In this document: positions 36,207 to 44,457 of the stretch, piece after piece
Layout: every line of letters begins with the position of its first letter
Numbering within the stretch: the stretch's first letter is position 1
Assembly (NCBI GenBank): GCA_023128035.1
Contig: JAGMES010000013.1
Span: forward strand, 1-57,223
Length of the DNA: 57,223 nt
Direction: 5' to 3'
Origin: Halanaerobiales bacterium
GTDB lineage: Bacteria; Bacillota_F; Halanaerobiia; DY22613
Translations under genes and position numbers: made by a program
The notes under the pieces: model-generated
Told to the model about the DNA's origin: nothing
The model's database searches: none
The model's input: only the letters and a program-made list of their open reading frames with translations

Positions 36207-37886
36207 ATGAAAAAACGTTTACCGATTGGTGTGAGTGATTTTAAAGAGATCATAGAAGATGATTATTACTATGTCGATAAAAGTTTATTCATTCAGGAAA
36301 TAGTAGATACAGATGCGAAGGTATTGTTGATTCCCAGACCACGCAGGTTTGGGAAAACCCTTAATATTTCTATGTTGAAATATTTTTTCGAAAAAACAGA
36401 TATAGATTATAGCTATTTATTTAAAGACCTGGCTATTTCTAAAACTAATGAGATATATCTAAAACATCAGGGTAGATATCCTGTGATATATTTGACTTTT
36501 AAAGATGTTAAGGAAGATAATTGGCAGAATGCGTTATTAAAAATAAAAAAATTAATTGCTCAGGAATTTAAAAGACATGACTATTTGTTAAATAGCTCCA
36601 AATTGGATAGATATGAAAAGGAAAGGTATAAGCAAATATTATCAATAGAAGCAGAAGAAGTATTTTATGTTGAAGCGTTTAAAGATTTGTCTGAGTATCT
36701 ACGACGTTATTGGGATGAAAAAGTTCTAATAATGATTGATGAATATGATGCACCGATTCAGACGGGATATATTTACGGATATTATGATAAAGTAGTTAAC
36801 TTTACCAGGACTTTGTTGGGTGGAGGTTTAAAAGACAATCCTTCTCTGGAAAAGGGTATCCTAACAGGTATCTTACGGGTTGCCAAAGAGAGTATCTTTT
36901 CTGGGTTGAATAATCTATCAGTATACAGCCTTCTAAATGCCCAATTTGATCAACACTTTGGGTTGTTAGAAGAGGAGGTTAAGTATTTTCTGGATTCTTT
37001 TGGATTAATTGGTATATTTGAAGATGCTAAACGCTGGTATAATGGGTATCAATTTGGTGAAAAAACAGTTTATAATCCATGGTCAGTAGTTAAATTGATC
37101 GATAATAAAGGTATTATTCAGCCTTATTGGGTTAATACCAGTAGTAATGATCTGGTCAAAAAATTTATAGCAGAGGCTGGTAGTGGATTTAAAAAAGATC
37201 TTGAGATACTGATTGATGGTGAGTCAGTTAACATTCAGGTTGATGAAAATATTACCTTTGATGATATCCGGAGTAAGTCAACACTATTTAGCTTTTTATT
37301 ATTGAGCGGATATTTGAAGGTAGAAGGTAAAAAATGGCATAATGGGCGATTATTTTGTGATTTGCAGATTCCTAATGAAGAAGTCAGATATATTTATGAA
37401 GATATTATTATCAATTGGTTTAAGGAGAATCTGTGTTCAGATGAATTAGATATTATGTGGAAAAGTTTGATATCAGGAGAGATTGCAGTTTTTGAGGAGA
37501 TTTTTCAAAAATTTGTTTTAAATAGTGTTAGTTTTTTTGATCTAGCCAATAAGGAACCTGAAGTGGTCTATCATGCTTTTGTGCTCGGAATGCTTGTTTA
37601 TCTACAAAAAGATTATGATATCAAATCAAATAGAGAAAGTGGTTATGGTAGGTATGATGTCATGTTAATACCTCGCACTAAAAAGCTAGGTATCATTATG
37701 GAATTTAAAAAGGTCAATCTTAATAGAGGAGAAACGTTAGTTTCAACTGTGGAGGCAGCATTACAGCAGATTGAAGATAGACAATATCGACAGGAATTGT
37801 TGAACAGAGGGGTAGATAATATAATTGAACTAGGAATCGCATTTGAAGGTAAACGAATCAAGGTAAAAGAAAAGATGTTCATGTAG
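36207..37886 (+). CDS. AAA-ATPase-like/PD-(D/E)XK nuclease protein (DUF1703 type), copy 2
   Basis: 559 residues with the same architecture as its upstream neighbour but clearly diverged: KRLPIGVSDFKEIIEDDYYY, VDKSLF, Walker A RPRRFGKTLNISML, Walker B IMIDEYDAPIQ, and a C-terminal nuclease segment GRYDVMLIPRTKKLGIIMEF with Asp and E-x-K. The two genes are 33 bases apart and probably co-transcribed. Divergence this deep argues for an old duplication or independent acquisition rather than a recent one. ATG behind AGGAGG. Confidence 0.9.
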   Translation: MKKRLPIGVSDFKEIIEDDYYYVDKSLFIQEIVDTDAKVLLIPRPRRFGKTLNISMLKYFFEKTDIDYSYLFKDLAISKTNEIYLKHQGRYPVIYLTFKDVKEDNWQNALLKIKKLIAQEFKRHDYLLNSSKLDRYEKERYKQILSIEAEEVFYVEAFKDLSEYLRRYWDEKVLIMIDEYDAPIQTGYIYGYYDKVVNFTRTLLGGGLKDNPSLEKGILTGILRVAKESIFSGLNNLSVYSLLNAQFDQHFGLLEEEVKYFLDSFGLIGIFEDAKRWYNGYQFGEKTVYNPWSVVKLIDNKGIIQPYWVNTSSNDLVKKFIAEAGSGFKKDLEILIDGESVNIQVDENITFDDIRSKSTLFSFLLLSGYLKVEGKKWHNGRLFCDLQIPNEEVRYIYEDIIINWFKENLCSDELDIMWKSLISGEIAVFEEIFQKFVLNSVSFFDLANKEPEVVYHAFVLGMLVYLQKDYDIKSNRESGYGRYDVMLIPRTKKLGIIMEFKKVNLNRGETLVSTVEAALQQIEDRQYRQELLNRGVDNIIELGIAFEGKRIKVKEKMFM

Positions 37887-37910
37887 TGAAAAAATGATGG
37901 AAGGGTGAAT

Positions 37911-39008
37911 GTGAGTAATATGAAACGCAAGGTTTTAGAGAATGTAATGGAAGTTGGATTTCATACTGCTGGAAAAGATAACAGGTGTCCAGAAAGCTTT
38001 CCTTTTCCTGCCTGTCTTGCTTCTGCTTTGAGATACGTTGGAGAAGATTATCCATGGCAGACTATTAAAGCCCATGATCAAGAGTGGAAATTGAATATGG
38101 CGAATGTTGAATTTCTTGGAGCTTCTGGGATGGCATTTGGACTTTTATGGAGTAAAGAACATTGTATGAGTTGTATGGATTTAACACAAATTAATTCACA
38201 TAATGAAACAATACATAATGCTTTTAATTGGGCTGGATATAAAATGGATATTTTAGAAAAAACCGAAACCAGTGATGAGGAATTGATCTGGAAAGAAAAA
38301 ATTATTGAAACTATTGATCAAAATGTTCCTGTGTTAGCATTTGGAGTTATCGGACCACCTGAATGTTGTATTATTACTGGTTATGATGAATCTGGCGAAG
38401 TGATTATTGGGTGGAATTATTTTCAAAATGAGCATGATGATTTTGAAGCAACTGGACAATTTAGAAAAAGGAATTGGTATAATGATACATGGAAACTCGT
38501 TATTATTAAGGAAAAAATAGAACCATCTCTTACTTCAAAACAGATTTTAAAAAATGGATTAGATATAATGAGAAAGGAAGAAAGTGATGGATATTATGCT
38601 GGTTTTAAGGCATATGATGCCTGGATTAATTTTTTGAAAAACAAAGATATTGAAACACTGGACGACAAGCAAGTAAAAGAGATGCATAGTTTACATAGTG
38701 CATTAGTAGGAAGTTATGCAGAAGCCCGTAGTTGGGGAGGGTCATTTTTAGAAAGACTAACTTATTTCGAACCAGAAATTAATGATGAACTACTGGAGTG
38801 TTCAAAAAAATTCAAAGATATCCATGATTTAATGTGGGAGATATGGGGAGTCCTTGGTGGGTATTGGGATAAAGAAGCATGGTTAAAATTTAGAGAGTCT
38901 GACTTAAGAGAAAAAATAATATCTATTTTAGAACAGGCAAAAAAGAAAGACAAAGAAGTTGTTTCAGTTTTGGAAATAGTACTTAACATCAACATGAAAA
39001 ATGTTTAG
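37911..39008 (+). CDS. Papain-like/C39-type fold protein (BtrH-N-like), unknown function
   Basis: 365 residues. The N-terminal part has FPACLASALRYVGEDYPWQT with a possible catalytic Cys. QNVPVLAFGVIGPPECCIIT followed by GYDESGEVIIGWNYFQ is the His/Asn-type second half of C39-like or BtrH N-terminal folds (the typical G-x-P-V-x-A segment followed by I-x-G-Y-D). The C-terminal 150 residues are helical (AGFKAYDAWINFL). It could be a transacylase or peptidase; no substrate can be inferred. GTG 37911 lies 5 bases after GGAAGGG; GTG 37905 and ATG 37920 are alternatives. Confidence 0.6.
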   Translation: MSNMKRKVLENVMEVGFHTAGKDNRCPESFPFPACLASALRYVGEDYPWQTIKAHDQEWKLNMANVEFLGASGMAFGLLWSKEHCMSCMDLTQINSHNETIHNAFNWAGYKMDILEKTETSDEELIWKEKIIETIDQNVPVLAFGVIGPPECCIITGYDESGEVIIGWNYFQNEHDDFEATGQFRKRNWYNDTWKLVIIKEKIEPSLTSKQILKNGLDIMRKEESDGYYAGFKAYDAWINFLKNKDIETLDDKQVKEMHSLHSALVGSYAEARSWGGSFLERLTYFEPEINDELLECSKKFKDIHDLMWEIWGVLGGYWDKEAWLKFRESDLREKIISILEQAKKKDKEVVSVLEIVLNINMKNV

Positions 39009-39078
39009 GTATCAAGGGTTTAGAGGTTAAAATTCTTTAAAATTTTTGCAATACATAAAAATAAGGGAGTTAAAACAT

Positions 39079-39210
39079 ATGAAAAGAAATAGTATTGTGA
39101 TTTATTTTATCGTAGTCATAATTTTATCTATACCACTATTAAACGGTTGTGAATCAACAGAAATATTGCCAGAAAAAAGAGCAATAATGAATCATTTCAA
39201 AAAAACTTGA
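39079..39210 (+). pseudogene. Truncated lipoprotein gene (frameshift at A7)
   Basis: 43-codon ORF with a lipoprotein signal (hydrophobic residues 7-21, lipobox LLNGC) behind AAGGGAGT. It stops after HFKKT at a run of seven A residues (39199-39205). Removing one A continues the frame as HFKKLDEYVKNKDGISNVL into a large hairpin. The gene therefore appears to be a remnant whose body is gone. Confidence 0.6.
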
Positions 39211-39232
39211 TGAATATGTCAAGAACAAAGAT

Positions 39233-39283
39233 GGGATATCCAACGTTCTCCGTAGTGAAACGAAGGAGAATGTTGGATATCCC
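39233..39283. repeat. 19-bp inverted repeat (large hairpin)
   Basis: GGGATATCCAACGTTCTCC (39233-39251) and GGAGAATGTTGGATATCCC (39265-39283) pair over 19 bp with one G-U, loop 13 bases. No T tract on either side. It lies between the lipoprotein remnant and the convergent end of the hicA-hicB-secB cluster. Confidence 0.7.
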
Positions 39284-39327
39284 TTGTTAGCTGAAGTTGA
39301 TTATCAAGTTTTTGAGTTTTTAGATTT

Positions 39328-39774
39328 TTATTTAGTATCTTTTGTACTCGAAATGAAAATCGGTGCAGTAACTAATGGAAGGTCATTAGAATCAACATTT
39401 GTTAGTTGACTAACTAAAACTGATGAATGAATAGTAGCAGGCATCATCAAGTCATCAATTCGGTCATTTATCTCACATTTTAATTTTTTTAAATAATCAT
39501 CATCTTTATCAGTAATTTCATTTAGCTTATACTTTAATATGATTTTTATTTCAATATCATAAAGAGCTTTTGGATCAAAATACACATTTCTTTCAAAAAT
39601 AATTTTAACATGGTCTTCTGCAATATCTAATATAGAATAATTATCTTTAATATTTGTCTCAAATTCTTTTATGTTTTCTAACAACTCCTTAGATGGTTGT
39701 GAATAATTAAAATTAACAGATTTCAATTGAATATTTATTTTATTACCATCTATTAGTCTTTGAGATTGGCTCAT
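39328..39774 (-). CDS. SecB-like chaperone of a putative toxin-antitoxin-chaperone system
   Basis: 148 residues. The layout matches the SecB fold: N-terminal strand (IQLKSVNFNYSQP), alternating strands (VKIIFERNVYFDPKALYDIE; IKIILKYKLNE), then helix and C-terminal segment (EINDRIDDLMMPATIHSSVL, then LTNVDSNDLPLVTAPIFI), which parallels the P-x-x-R-x-x-I-S-x-L-T ... P-x-x-P-I end of SecB. ATG 39774 behind GGAGGA overlaps hicB by 32 bases. Position as third gene after hicA-hicB suggests it guards the antitoxin. Assignment rests on pattern, not alignment. Confidence 0.65.
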   Translation of the reverse strand: MSQSQRLIDGNKINIQLKSVNFNYSQPSKELLENIKEFETNIKDNYSILDIAEDHVKIIFERNVYFDPKALYDIEIKIILKYKLNEITDKDDDYLKKLKCEINDRIDDLMMPATIHSSVLVSQLTNVDSNDLPLVTAPIFISSTKDTK

Positions 39775-40300
39775 AATATAATCCTCCTCTATCTTCTATA
39801 ATTCTATTCGCTACCATTTTAAAGGGGTCAGATTGAGAGTTAACTATTCCATTCCAACCTTTTTTATTTCCTGTCAGAGTTACCTGCCTAATTTCGGTCA
39901 TTAAAACTGCCTCTTGTTCAATTTCTTTAGCAGTATTACTCTGATAATGTTTTTTTGTTACTAAAAACAAAATATATTGATTTAAACTCACTCCCTGTTC
40001 TTCAGCTTCTAGGGTTAGTTCTCTATGAAGACTTTTAGGAAGTCTTAAGGTGAATTTTCCACTAAAATCATTATTTTCTAAATTGTCGGGTTTAGGTATT
40101 TTTTTACCATCTTCCAAAGCTATTTCTAACCAAACTCTTTTTGCATCTTGAGCCAACTCCAGTGCTTCTTCTAAAGTATCTCCACTAGCAACACAACCTG
40201 GTAAGTCTGGAAATTCAACATTCCATTCAACATTTCCATCAACATTATCTGGGTAAAATCTCATTCTATAAGGTCTAGCCAAAATCATATCTTTATTCAA
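39743..40300 (-). CDS. hicB: HicB-type antitoxin with C-terminal extension
   Basis: 185 residues. The partially degraded RNase-H-like HicB domain is at about residues 12-60 (VEFPDLPGCVASGDTLEEAL). A ribbon-helix-helix follows at about 80-115 (GKFTLRLPKSLHRELTLEAE). About 65 further residues (HYQSNTAKEIEQEAVLMTEI ... KKGWNGIV) exceed ordinary HicB. In chaperone-dependent antitoxins such an extension (chaperone addiction region) makes folding depend on the SecB-like partner. TTG 40300 is 6 bases after GGAGGTG; an upstream in-frame TTG at 40315 precedes that site. Overlaps hicA by 8 bases. Confidence 0.85.
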   Translation of the reverse strand: MNKDMILARPYRMRFYPDNVDGNVEWNVEFPDLPGCVASGDTLEEALELAQDAKRVWLEIALEDGKKIPKPDNLENNDFSGKFTLRLPKSLHRELTLEAEEQGVSLNQYILFLVTKKHYQSNTAKEIEQEAVLMTEIRQVTLTGNKKGWNGIVNSQSDPFKMVANRIIEDRGGLYYEPISKTNRW

Positions 40301-40568
40301 TATCTTCACCTCCAATTTCCTTGATTTTATTTATTGCATCAACCATAGTCTTTACATAAAATTTTTTTATTGTCTTTCCATGTTTAGGAATAGTAATTTG
40401 TAAATCATCAAGCTCGGGGTGATTATAAATAAAATGACTAGTTCCTCCAGCTGATTGACGCTGTATAAATCCAAAAGCTCGTAACAACCTATCAGCTTCA
40501 AAAAAAGTGATATCTGATGGTGTTGGTCGTTTAGAACACTTTTTGTATAGCTTTTCGAGTTGACTCAT
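40293..40568 (-). CDS. hicA: HicA-type mRNA interferase toxin
   Basis: 91 residues. dsRBD-like fold of HicA: KRPTPSDITFFEADRLLRAF helix, GGTSHFIYNHPEL with the catalytic His, and ITIPKHGKTIKKFYVKTMVD. Cleaves mRNA when free of HicB. First gene of the three-gene minus-strand operon; the toxin-first order is typical of hicAB. ATG start behind AGGAG. A slightly longer N-terminus than minimal HicA is normal for this subgroup. Confidence 0.88.
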   Translation of the reverse strand: MSQLEKLYKKCSKRPTPSDITFFEADRLLRAFGFIQRQSAGGTSHFIYNHPELDDLQITIPKHGKTIKKFYVKTMVDAINKIKEIGGEDIE

Positions 40569-40583
40569 GAATCTTTCTCCTTT

Positions 40584-40602
40584 CTATTATATGTATTAAT
40601 AC
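40584..40602 (-). promoter_or_regulatory. hicA promoter region with short palindrome
   Basis: Minus-strand TATAAT lies about 20 bases upstream of the hicA start. The adjacent palindrome GTATTAATAC (40593-40602) is a candidate HicB operator. A -35 at standard spacing is not clear. Confidence 0.4.
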
Positions 40603-40607
40603 CACAT

Positions 40608-41054
40608 ATGATACCAAACTCCTTCTTTTTCTTAAAATTTTTTTGGAAAAAGTCATTTTTTGATTTAATTTTCGCTTTTAGGGCTAGTCTGCTTTCAATT
40701 TCAGCTAACGAAGATATAAGCGGAATAGCGAGTTTATATAGTGATCCTTATACTAATACGTTGTATGATTATGGTAAAAAAAAGATGATAACTCAAGAGG
40801 AATCGCGTAATGAATTAATGAATAATTGGGTAGTTGCATTTATAAAATTTAAATATAAGAGAATTTCAGTAAGGTATCAAAGGATTAAAATTGAAGGTAC
40901 AAGAGCTACTGTAAGGTTAAATTATGATATGACCCTTTATCAAAAAATTATATCTAAGGGAGAAAGGAAAGTACAGAAAAAAGAAGAATTTATTCTAGAG
41001 TTAATAGATGGTAAATGGTATATTGTTTCTGAAAAGGAGTTGAGAAATAAATAA
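40608..41054 (+). CDS. NTF2-like-fold protein, N-terminus uncertain
   Basis: About 148 residues. The C-terminal 110 residues (SANEDISGIASLYSDPYTNT ... EFILELIDGKWYIVSEKEL) have the NTF2/SnoaL-like pattern: an initial helix, curved sheet, and closing strand L-x-x-x-D-G-K-W-Y-I. The first 35 residues are hydrophobic and could be a signal segment. No ribosome binding site precedes ATG 40608, and this part overlaps the hicA promoter, so the original start may have been lost when the hic cluster arrived. Function unknown. Confidence 0.45.
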   Translation: MIPNSFFFLKFFWKKSFFDLIFAFRASLLSISANEDISGIASLYSDPYTNTLYDYGKKKMITQEESRNELMNNWVVAFIKFKYKRISVRYQRIKIEGTRATVRLNYDMTLYQKIISKGERKVQKKEEFILELIDGKWYIVSEKELRNK

Positions 41055-41055
41055 C

Positions 41056-41547
41056 ATGAGTATTGAATGGTATGACATGATAGCCAGAAGAAATGGCGGT
41101 TATAAGAGTAATGCAATATTCACTGTAGAAGGGTTATCTGGAGAAGATGTATTTGAAGAAAGGTTAGTTAGCATGTTGCCAAATTTTGAATCTATTTTAG
41201 ATGCAGGTTGTGGACATGGAGACTTTACTCTTAAGATGGCTAGATATGCAAAAAACATTACAGGTCTGGATAATTCGATTGAATTAATCAAAATTGCAAA
41301 ATCATCATTAGAAGAAATAAATTATGATCATGCAAGTTTTGTATATGCAAGTACCAAAAAAGAACTTCCTTTTCAAGATGGAGAATTTACTCTGATTTAT
41401 GATAGACGAGGGCCAACGTCAATCATAAATCACCACAGAATTCTTCGCTCAGGTGGAACCATATTCGGCATATATTCTGCATCTTTAGAAAAGGTTGAAC
41501 AACTTCTAAAAACTAATGGATTTGTAGAACACAAAACCAGCGAATAA
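41056..41547 (+). CDS. Class I SAM-dependent methyltransferase
   Basis: 163 residues, short for the class. Motif I ILDAGCGHGDFTLKMARYA near residue 47, motif II GLDNS, and a motif IV-like GEFTLIYDRRGPTS. The C-terminal strands after HHRILRSGGTIFGI are brief, so it may be truncated or a minimal member. The substrate is not inferable. Starts one base after the preceding stop, without an obvious ribosome binding site, suggesting coupling to the NTF2-like gene. Confidence 0.8.
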   Translation: MSIEWYDMIARRNGGYKSNAIFTVEGLSGEDVFEERLVSMLPNFESILDAGCGHGDFTLKMARYAKNITGLDNSIELIKIAKSSLEEINYDHASFVYASTKKELPFQDGEFTLIYDRRGPTSIINHHRILRSGGTIFGIYSASLEKVEQLLKTNGFVEHKTSE

Positions 41548-41566
41548 ATTAATCGTCGGTTTTTGT
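41533..41566. terminator. Convergent terminator
   Basis: AAAACC-A-GCGA pairs with TCGTC-GGTTTT (one mismatch, one G-U), followed by TTGTTTTTT. Lies between two convergent genes. Confidence 0.6.
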
Positions 41567-41570
41567 TTTT

Positions 41571-42155
41571 TCACTTTCCTTTACATGCCTTTAAACATTC
41601 CCCACACCCTCTAAGGGCATGTGGGAGACAGCGATAATAATGAAATTTTCCATCGGCAAATGCATTTGCAGGGCATGCTTCAATACATTGTCCACATGAA
41701 GTGCAGTGAGTCTCCATTGTTGCAGGAATTTGAGGAGTGAGTGGCTTGCTAACTTCTAAAGGAGCATTGGTAAAGATTGCTGAAAAGAGGAGACCTGAAC
41801 CATAATCTTTATTAACCACAAGACCATTTCGACCCCATTCACCTAAGCCTGCTGCAACTGCAAGGGGACGAAAATCTCCAAAAAGGGAAAGTATAGTTTT
41901 ATATTTTGCCCGATATCCTTCTTTTGTTAAAATTTTTGCTGTTATATTATGAACGTTCTTGCTGGTCAGATACTCTTCTACCAATCTTTTGGTGAGAGTG
42001 AATGGATGATTAAAAAACCATTCATCTAAAAAGGGAAAAGCAAAGATAATCACAGGCTCTGTACGACGAATTTTTGTTGAACCTACAAGAATGGCGCCAT
42101 TCTTTTTTGCAGTTGTATTAATTTCGTTCATCAAATCTGTTGTTATGCTGCTCAA
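41571..42155 (-). CDS. 4Fe-4S double-cluster protein related to epoxyqueuosine reductase
   Basis: 194 residues. LGEWGRNGLVVNKDYGSGLL, the region preceding the clusters in QueG-type proteins, is followed by HCTSCGQCIEACPANAF and a second incomplete-looking Cys set (RCLPHALRGCGECLKACKGK). It is about half the length of QueG and lacks its cobalamin-binding part, so a redox role outside queuosine synthesis is likely. TTG start at 42155 behind GGAGGG. Divergent from the aminomutase gene. Confidence 0.75.
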   Translation of the reverse strand: MSSITTDLMNEINTTAKKNGAILVGSTKIRRTEPVIIFAFPFLDEWFFNHPFTLTKRLVEEYLTSKNVHNITAKILTKEGYRAKYKTILSLFGDFRPLAVAAGLGEWGRNGLVVNKDYGSGLLFSAIFTNAPLEVSKPLTPQIPATMETHCTSCGQCIEACPANAFADGKFHYYRCLPHALRGCGECLKACKGK

Positions 42156-42214
42156 AATTTTCCCTCCAAAAATAATATTATTAGTAACTTTTAGTAGTAA
42201 ATGTAATAACTTAT

Positions 42215-42243
42215 TTGCGACTTAATTCAATTTGTGTTATAAT
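42215..42243 (+). promoter_or_regulatory. Promoter of the aminomutase gene
   Basis: TTGCGA (42215-42220), 17 bases, TATAAT (42238-42243) with TGT before it (extended -10). The leader to the ATG is about 55 bases. Confidence 0.75.
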
Positions 42244-42303
42244 AGTAGTATGTTCTTTAATATGAATAAAATTATACCTGTTTAGATTTGGGAGGAGGCA
42301 TTT

Positions 42304-43581
42304 ATGAAAAAACTTAAAAGAGGACGAGAGATTTCTTTACAACGAGCTGATGTTTTAAAGTCAAGAATTCAAGATTATTTAGATGTTCAGGAGAGTATTC
42401 CAGATGGATTTAAGCGCAAAATGATGATTGAACGCCAGAAGAAAAAAATTCTAGAGATTTTAGGTGGCAGCGAAGAGGATTGGAAGAATTGGCACTGGCA
42501 ATTGGCAAATCGAATCAATGATGTAGATATATTAGGGCAAGTATTAAAATTATCCAATAAAGAGTTAGAGGAGATAAAAGCCGTTGGGCGTAAATATCGT
42601 TGGACAATTTCGCCATATTACCTAAGTTTAATTGATCCAGATGATCCAAAAGACCCAATTTATTTAATGTCATTACCTCAGGAAGTAGAAATTTTAGATC
42701 AATCTGGTGAACTTGATCCTATGGCTGAGGAATATACTAATCCTGCTGGTAGCGTCACTCGCAGATATCCAGATCGAGTGGTTTTGAACGTGACCAATGA
42801 GTGTGCTATGTATTGTCGTTTTTGTCAAAGACGGAGGAATATTGGACAGGTTGACTGTCATAAATCGCGAGCAATTTTAAAGGAATCGATTCAATATATC
42901 AGAGAAAATACTGAGATACGTGATGTTCTGATAACTGGTGGTGATCCGCTGACTTTGACTGATACGATGATCGACTGGCTACTAAATGAGATTACTAGCA
43001 TTCCACATGTTGATTATGTTCGATTAGGAACTCGAACATTGATTACTATGCCTCAAAGGATTACTCCTGAACTTTGTGATATACTTAAAAAATACCATCC
43101 CCTTTATATCAATACTCACTTCAATCATCCAATTGAGATTACCCATGAAGTGAAAGAAGCTGCTGAAAGATTAGTTATGTCTGGTGTACCATTAGGTAAT
43201 CAAGCGGTTTTATTGAATGGGGTTAATAATGATAAATATGTAATGAAGCGTCTTAATCATTTATTATTAAAAATTCGTGTACGACCTTATTACATTTTTC
43301 ATCCAAAGCATGTACGAGGTACCAGCCATTTCTTATGTTCTATAGATGAAGGAATTGAAATCATGGAGCATCTTCGCGGATATACCTCTGGTATGGCAAT
43401 TCCATCTTATATTGTGAACGCACCAGGAGGAAAAGGAAAAACTCCTATTTTACCAAATTACATTATCTCTCGCGAAAAGGATTATGTTACATTACGCACC
43501 TGGGAGGGAGAGATCATTCAATATCCTAATATTCCAAATATTAAAACAATCTCAAAAACACACTTAGTTCCTATCGGGTAA
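42304..43581 (+). CDS. eam: Radical-SAM glutamate 2,3-aminomutase (lysine 2,3-aminomutase family)
   Basis: 425 residues. PLP- and 4Fe-4S/SAM-dependent 1,2-amino migration. Radical-SAM cysteines are in CAMYCRFCQRRR near residue 166; the PLP Lys lies in the C-terminal APGGKGKTP segment. In lysine aminomutase two Asp residues 37 positions apart (D293, D330) bind the substrate amine; in glutamate 2,3-aminomutase they are Lys and Asn (K332, N369). Here the equivalent positions are Lys335 (FHPKHVRG) and Asn372 (YIVNAPGG), also 37 apart, so glutamate is the likely substrate and beta-glutamate, a compatible solute, the product. ATG behind GGGAGG; own promoter and terminator. Confidence 0.85.
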   Translation: MKKLKRGREISLQRADVLKSRIQDYLDVQESIPDGFKRKMMIERQKKKILEILGGSEEDWKNWHWQLANRINDVDILGQVLKLSNKELEEIKAVGRKYRWTISPYYLSLIDPDDPKDPIYLMSLPQEVEILDQSGELDPMAEEYTNPAGSVTRRYPDRVVLNVTNECAMYCRFCQRRRNIGQVDCHKSRAILKESIQYIRENTEIRDVLITGGDPLTLTDTMIDWLLNEITSIPHVDYVRLGTRTLITMPQRITPELCDILKKYHPLYINTHFNHPIEITHEVKEAAERLVMSGVPLGNQAVLLNGVNNDKYVMKRLNHLLLKIRVRPYYIFHPKHVRGTSHFLCSIDEGIEIMEHLRGYTSGMAIPSYIVNAPGGKGKTPILPNYIISREKDYVTLRTWEGEIIQYPNIPNIKTISKTHLVPIG

Positions 43582-43591
43582 AATATGATAG

Positions 43592-43625
43592 AATCTCTGG
43601 TTTTTACGCCAGAGATTTTTATTTC
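43592..43625 (+). terminator. Terminator after the aminomutase gene
   Basis: AATCTCTGG/CCAGAGATT stem and T tract. Confidence 0.9.
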
Positions 43626-43706
43626 TTGCGAGAAGAGTTGAAAAAATTTTGAATATGTTTATAATAATAATTAGACACATTATTTGATATAGGGAGGGGG
43701 TAAAGT

Positions 43707-44447
43707 ATGTTTGAAAATATTCAACAACGTGAACTTACTTTAGGGGAAATATTAATTAATAGTTGGAGTATTTTTTCGAAGAACTTTCGGACAATCTTAT
43801 TAATTGCATTAATAATTTATATTCCGATAAATATTTTGGTTTATATGATCCCTACAGAGTCATTAATGAATGGGTATGGAGAAGTTGAAGGGTTTTGGAT
43901 TTATATTAGACTGATTCAGATGGCCCAAGAATTCTTCGGAGTCTTGGCTATAATGGGTATAGCCGTATTGGTAGAAGGTTTTTTACGTGGTGAAGAAACT
44001 CGGTTAGATGAATCTATGAACAAAGCTTTTTCCAGATGGGGAAATATGATTATGACCAATTTATTTAAGGGAATTATTGTGATGGGATTAATGTTTTTGT
44101 TTATTATTCCTGGAATTATTTGGTATGTTTTTTATTCCTTTGTGGCTTATGTTGTAGTTTTAAGAAATATCAGAGGAATGCAAGCTCTAGCTTATAGTAA
44201 AAGATTAGTGAAAGGAAGATGGTGGAAAATTTTTGGGATAACCCTCTTTTTAGGGGCTGCGCGTTTAGGATTAGGGTTAGGTTTTGATTATCTGATAGGA
44301 ATAATTTTACCTGGTTATTCTGTTGCCAATATATTTATTGAAAGTATTCTCACTGGAATTCTTTCTTACTTTACGGTTGCGACAGTTGTGCTGTTTTTGA
44401 ATTTGGATTATGTCCAAGTCGAACGCAGAATAAATTTTTCTAGTTAG
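43707..44447 (+). CDS. Multi-pass membrane protein (DUF975/GlpQ-membrane-domain-like), copy 1
   Basis: 246 residues with about six membrane segments. N-terminal QRELTLGEILINSWSIFSKN, central LFIIPGIIWYVFYSF (the conserved I-P-G-I-x-W motif), and KGRWWKIFGITLFLGAARLG. These are features of the family of six-TM proteins related to the membrane part of glycerophosphodiesterases. Function unknown. A homologue of the same layout lies at 49581. ATG behind GGAGGGGG; 10 bases before the HExxH gene. Confidence 0.8.
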   Translation: MFENIQQRELTLGEILINSWSIFSKNFRTILLIALIIYIPINILVYMIPTESLMNGYGEVEGFWIYIRLIQMAQEFFGVLAIMGIAVLVEGFLRGEETRLDESMNKAFSRWGNMIMTNLFKGIIVMGLMFLFIIPGIIWYVFYSFVAYVVVLRNIRGMQALAYSKRLVKGRWWKIFGITLFLGAARLGLGLGFDYLIGIILPGYSVANIFIESILTGILSYFTVATVVLFLNLDYVQVERRINFSS

Positions 44448-44457
44448 GAGATTTTTC

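Noticed and set aside
39079..39408. Long continuous ORF through the hairpin into the SecB-like gene
   Set aside because: It needs a frameshift and its last part is antisense to the well-supported minus-strand gene.
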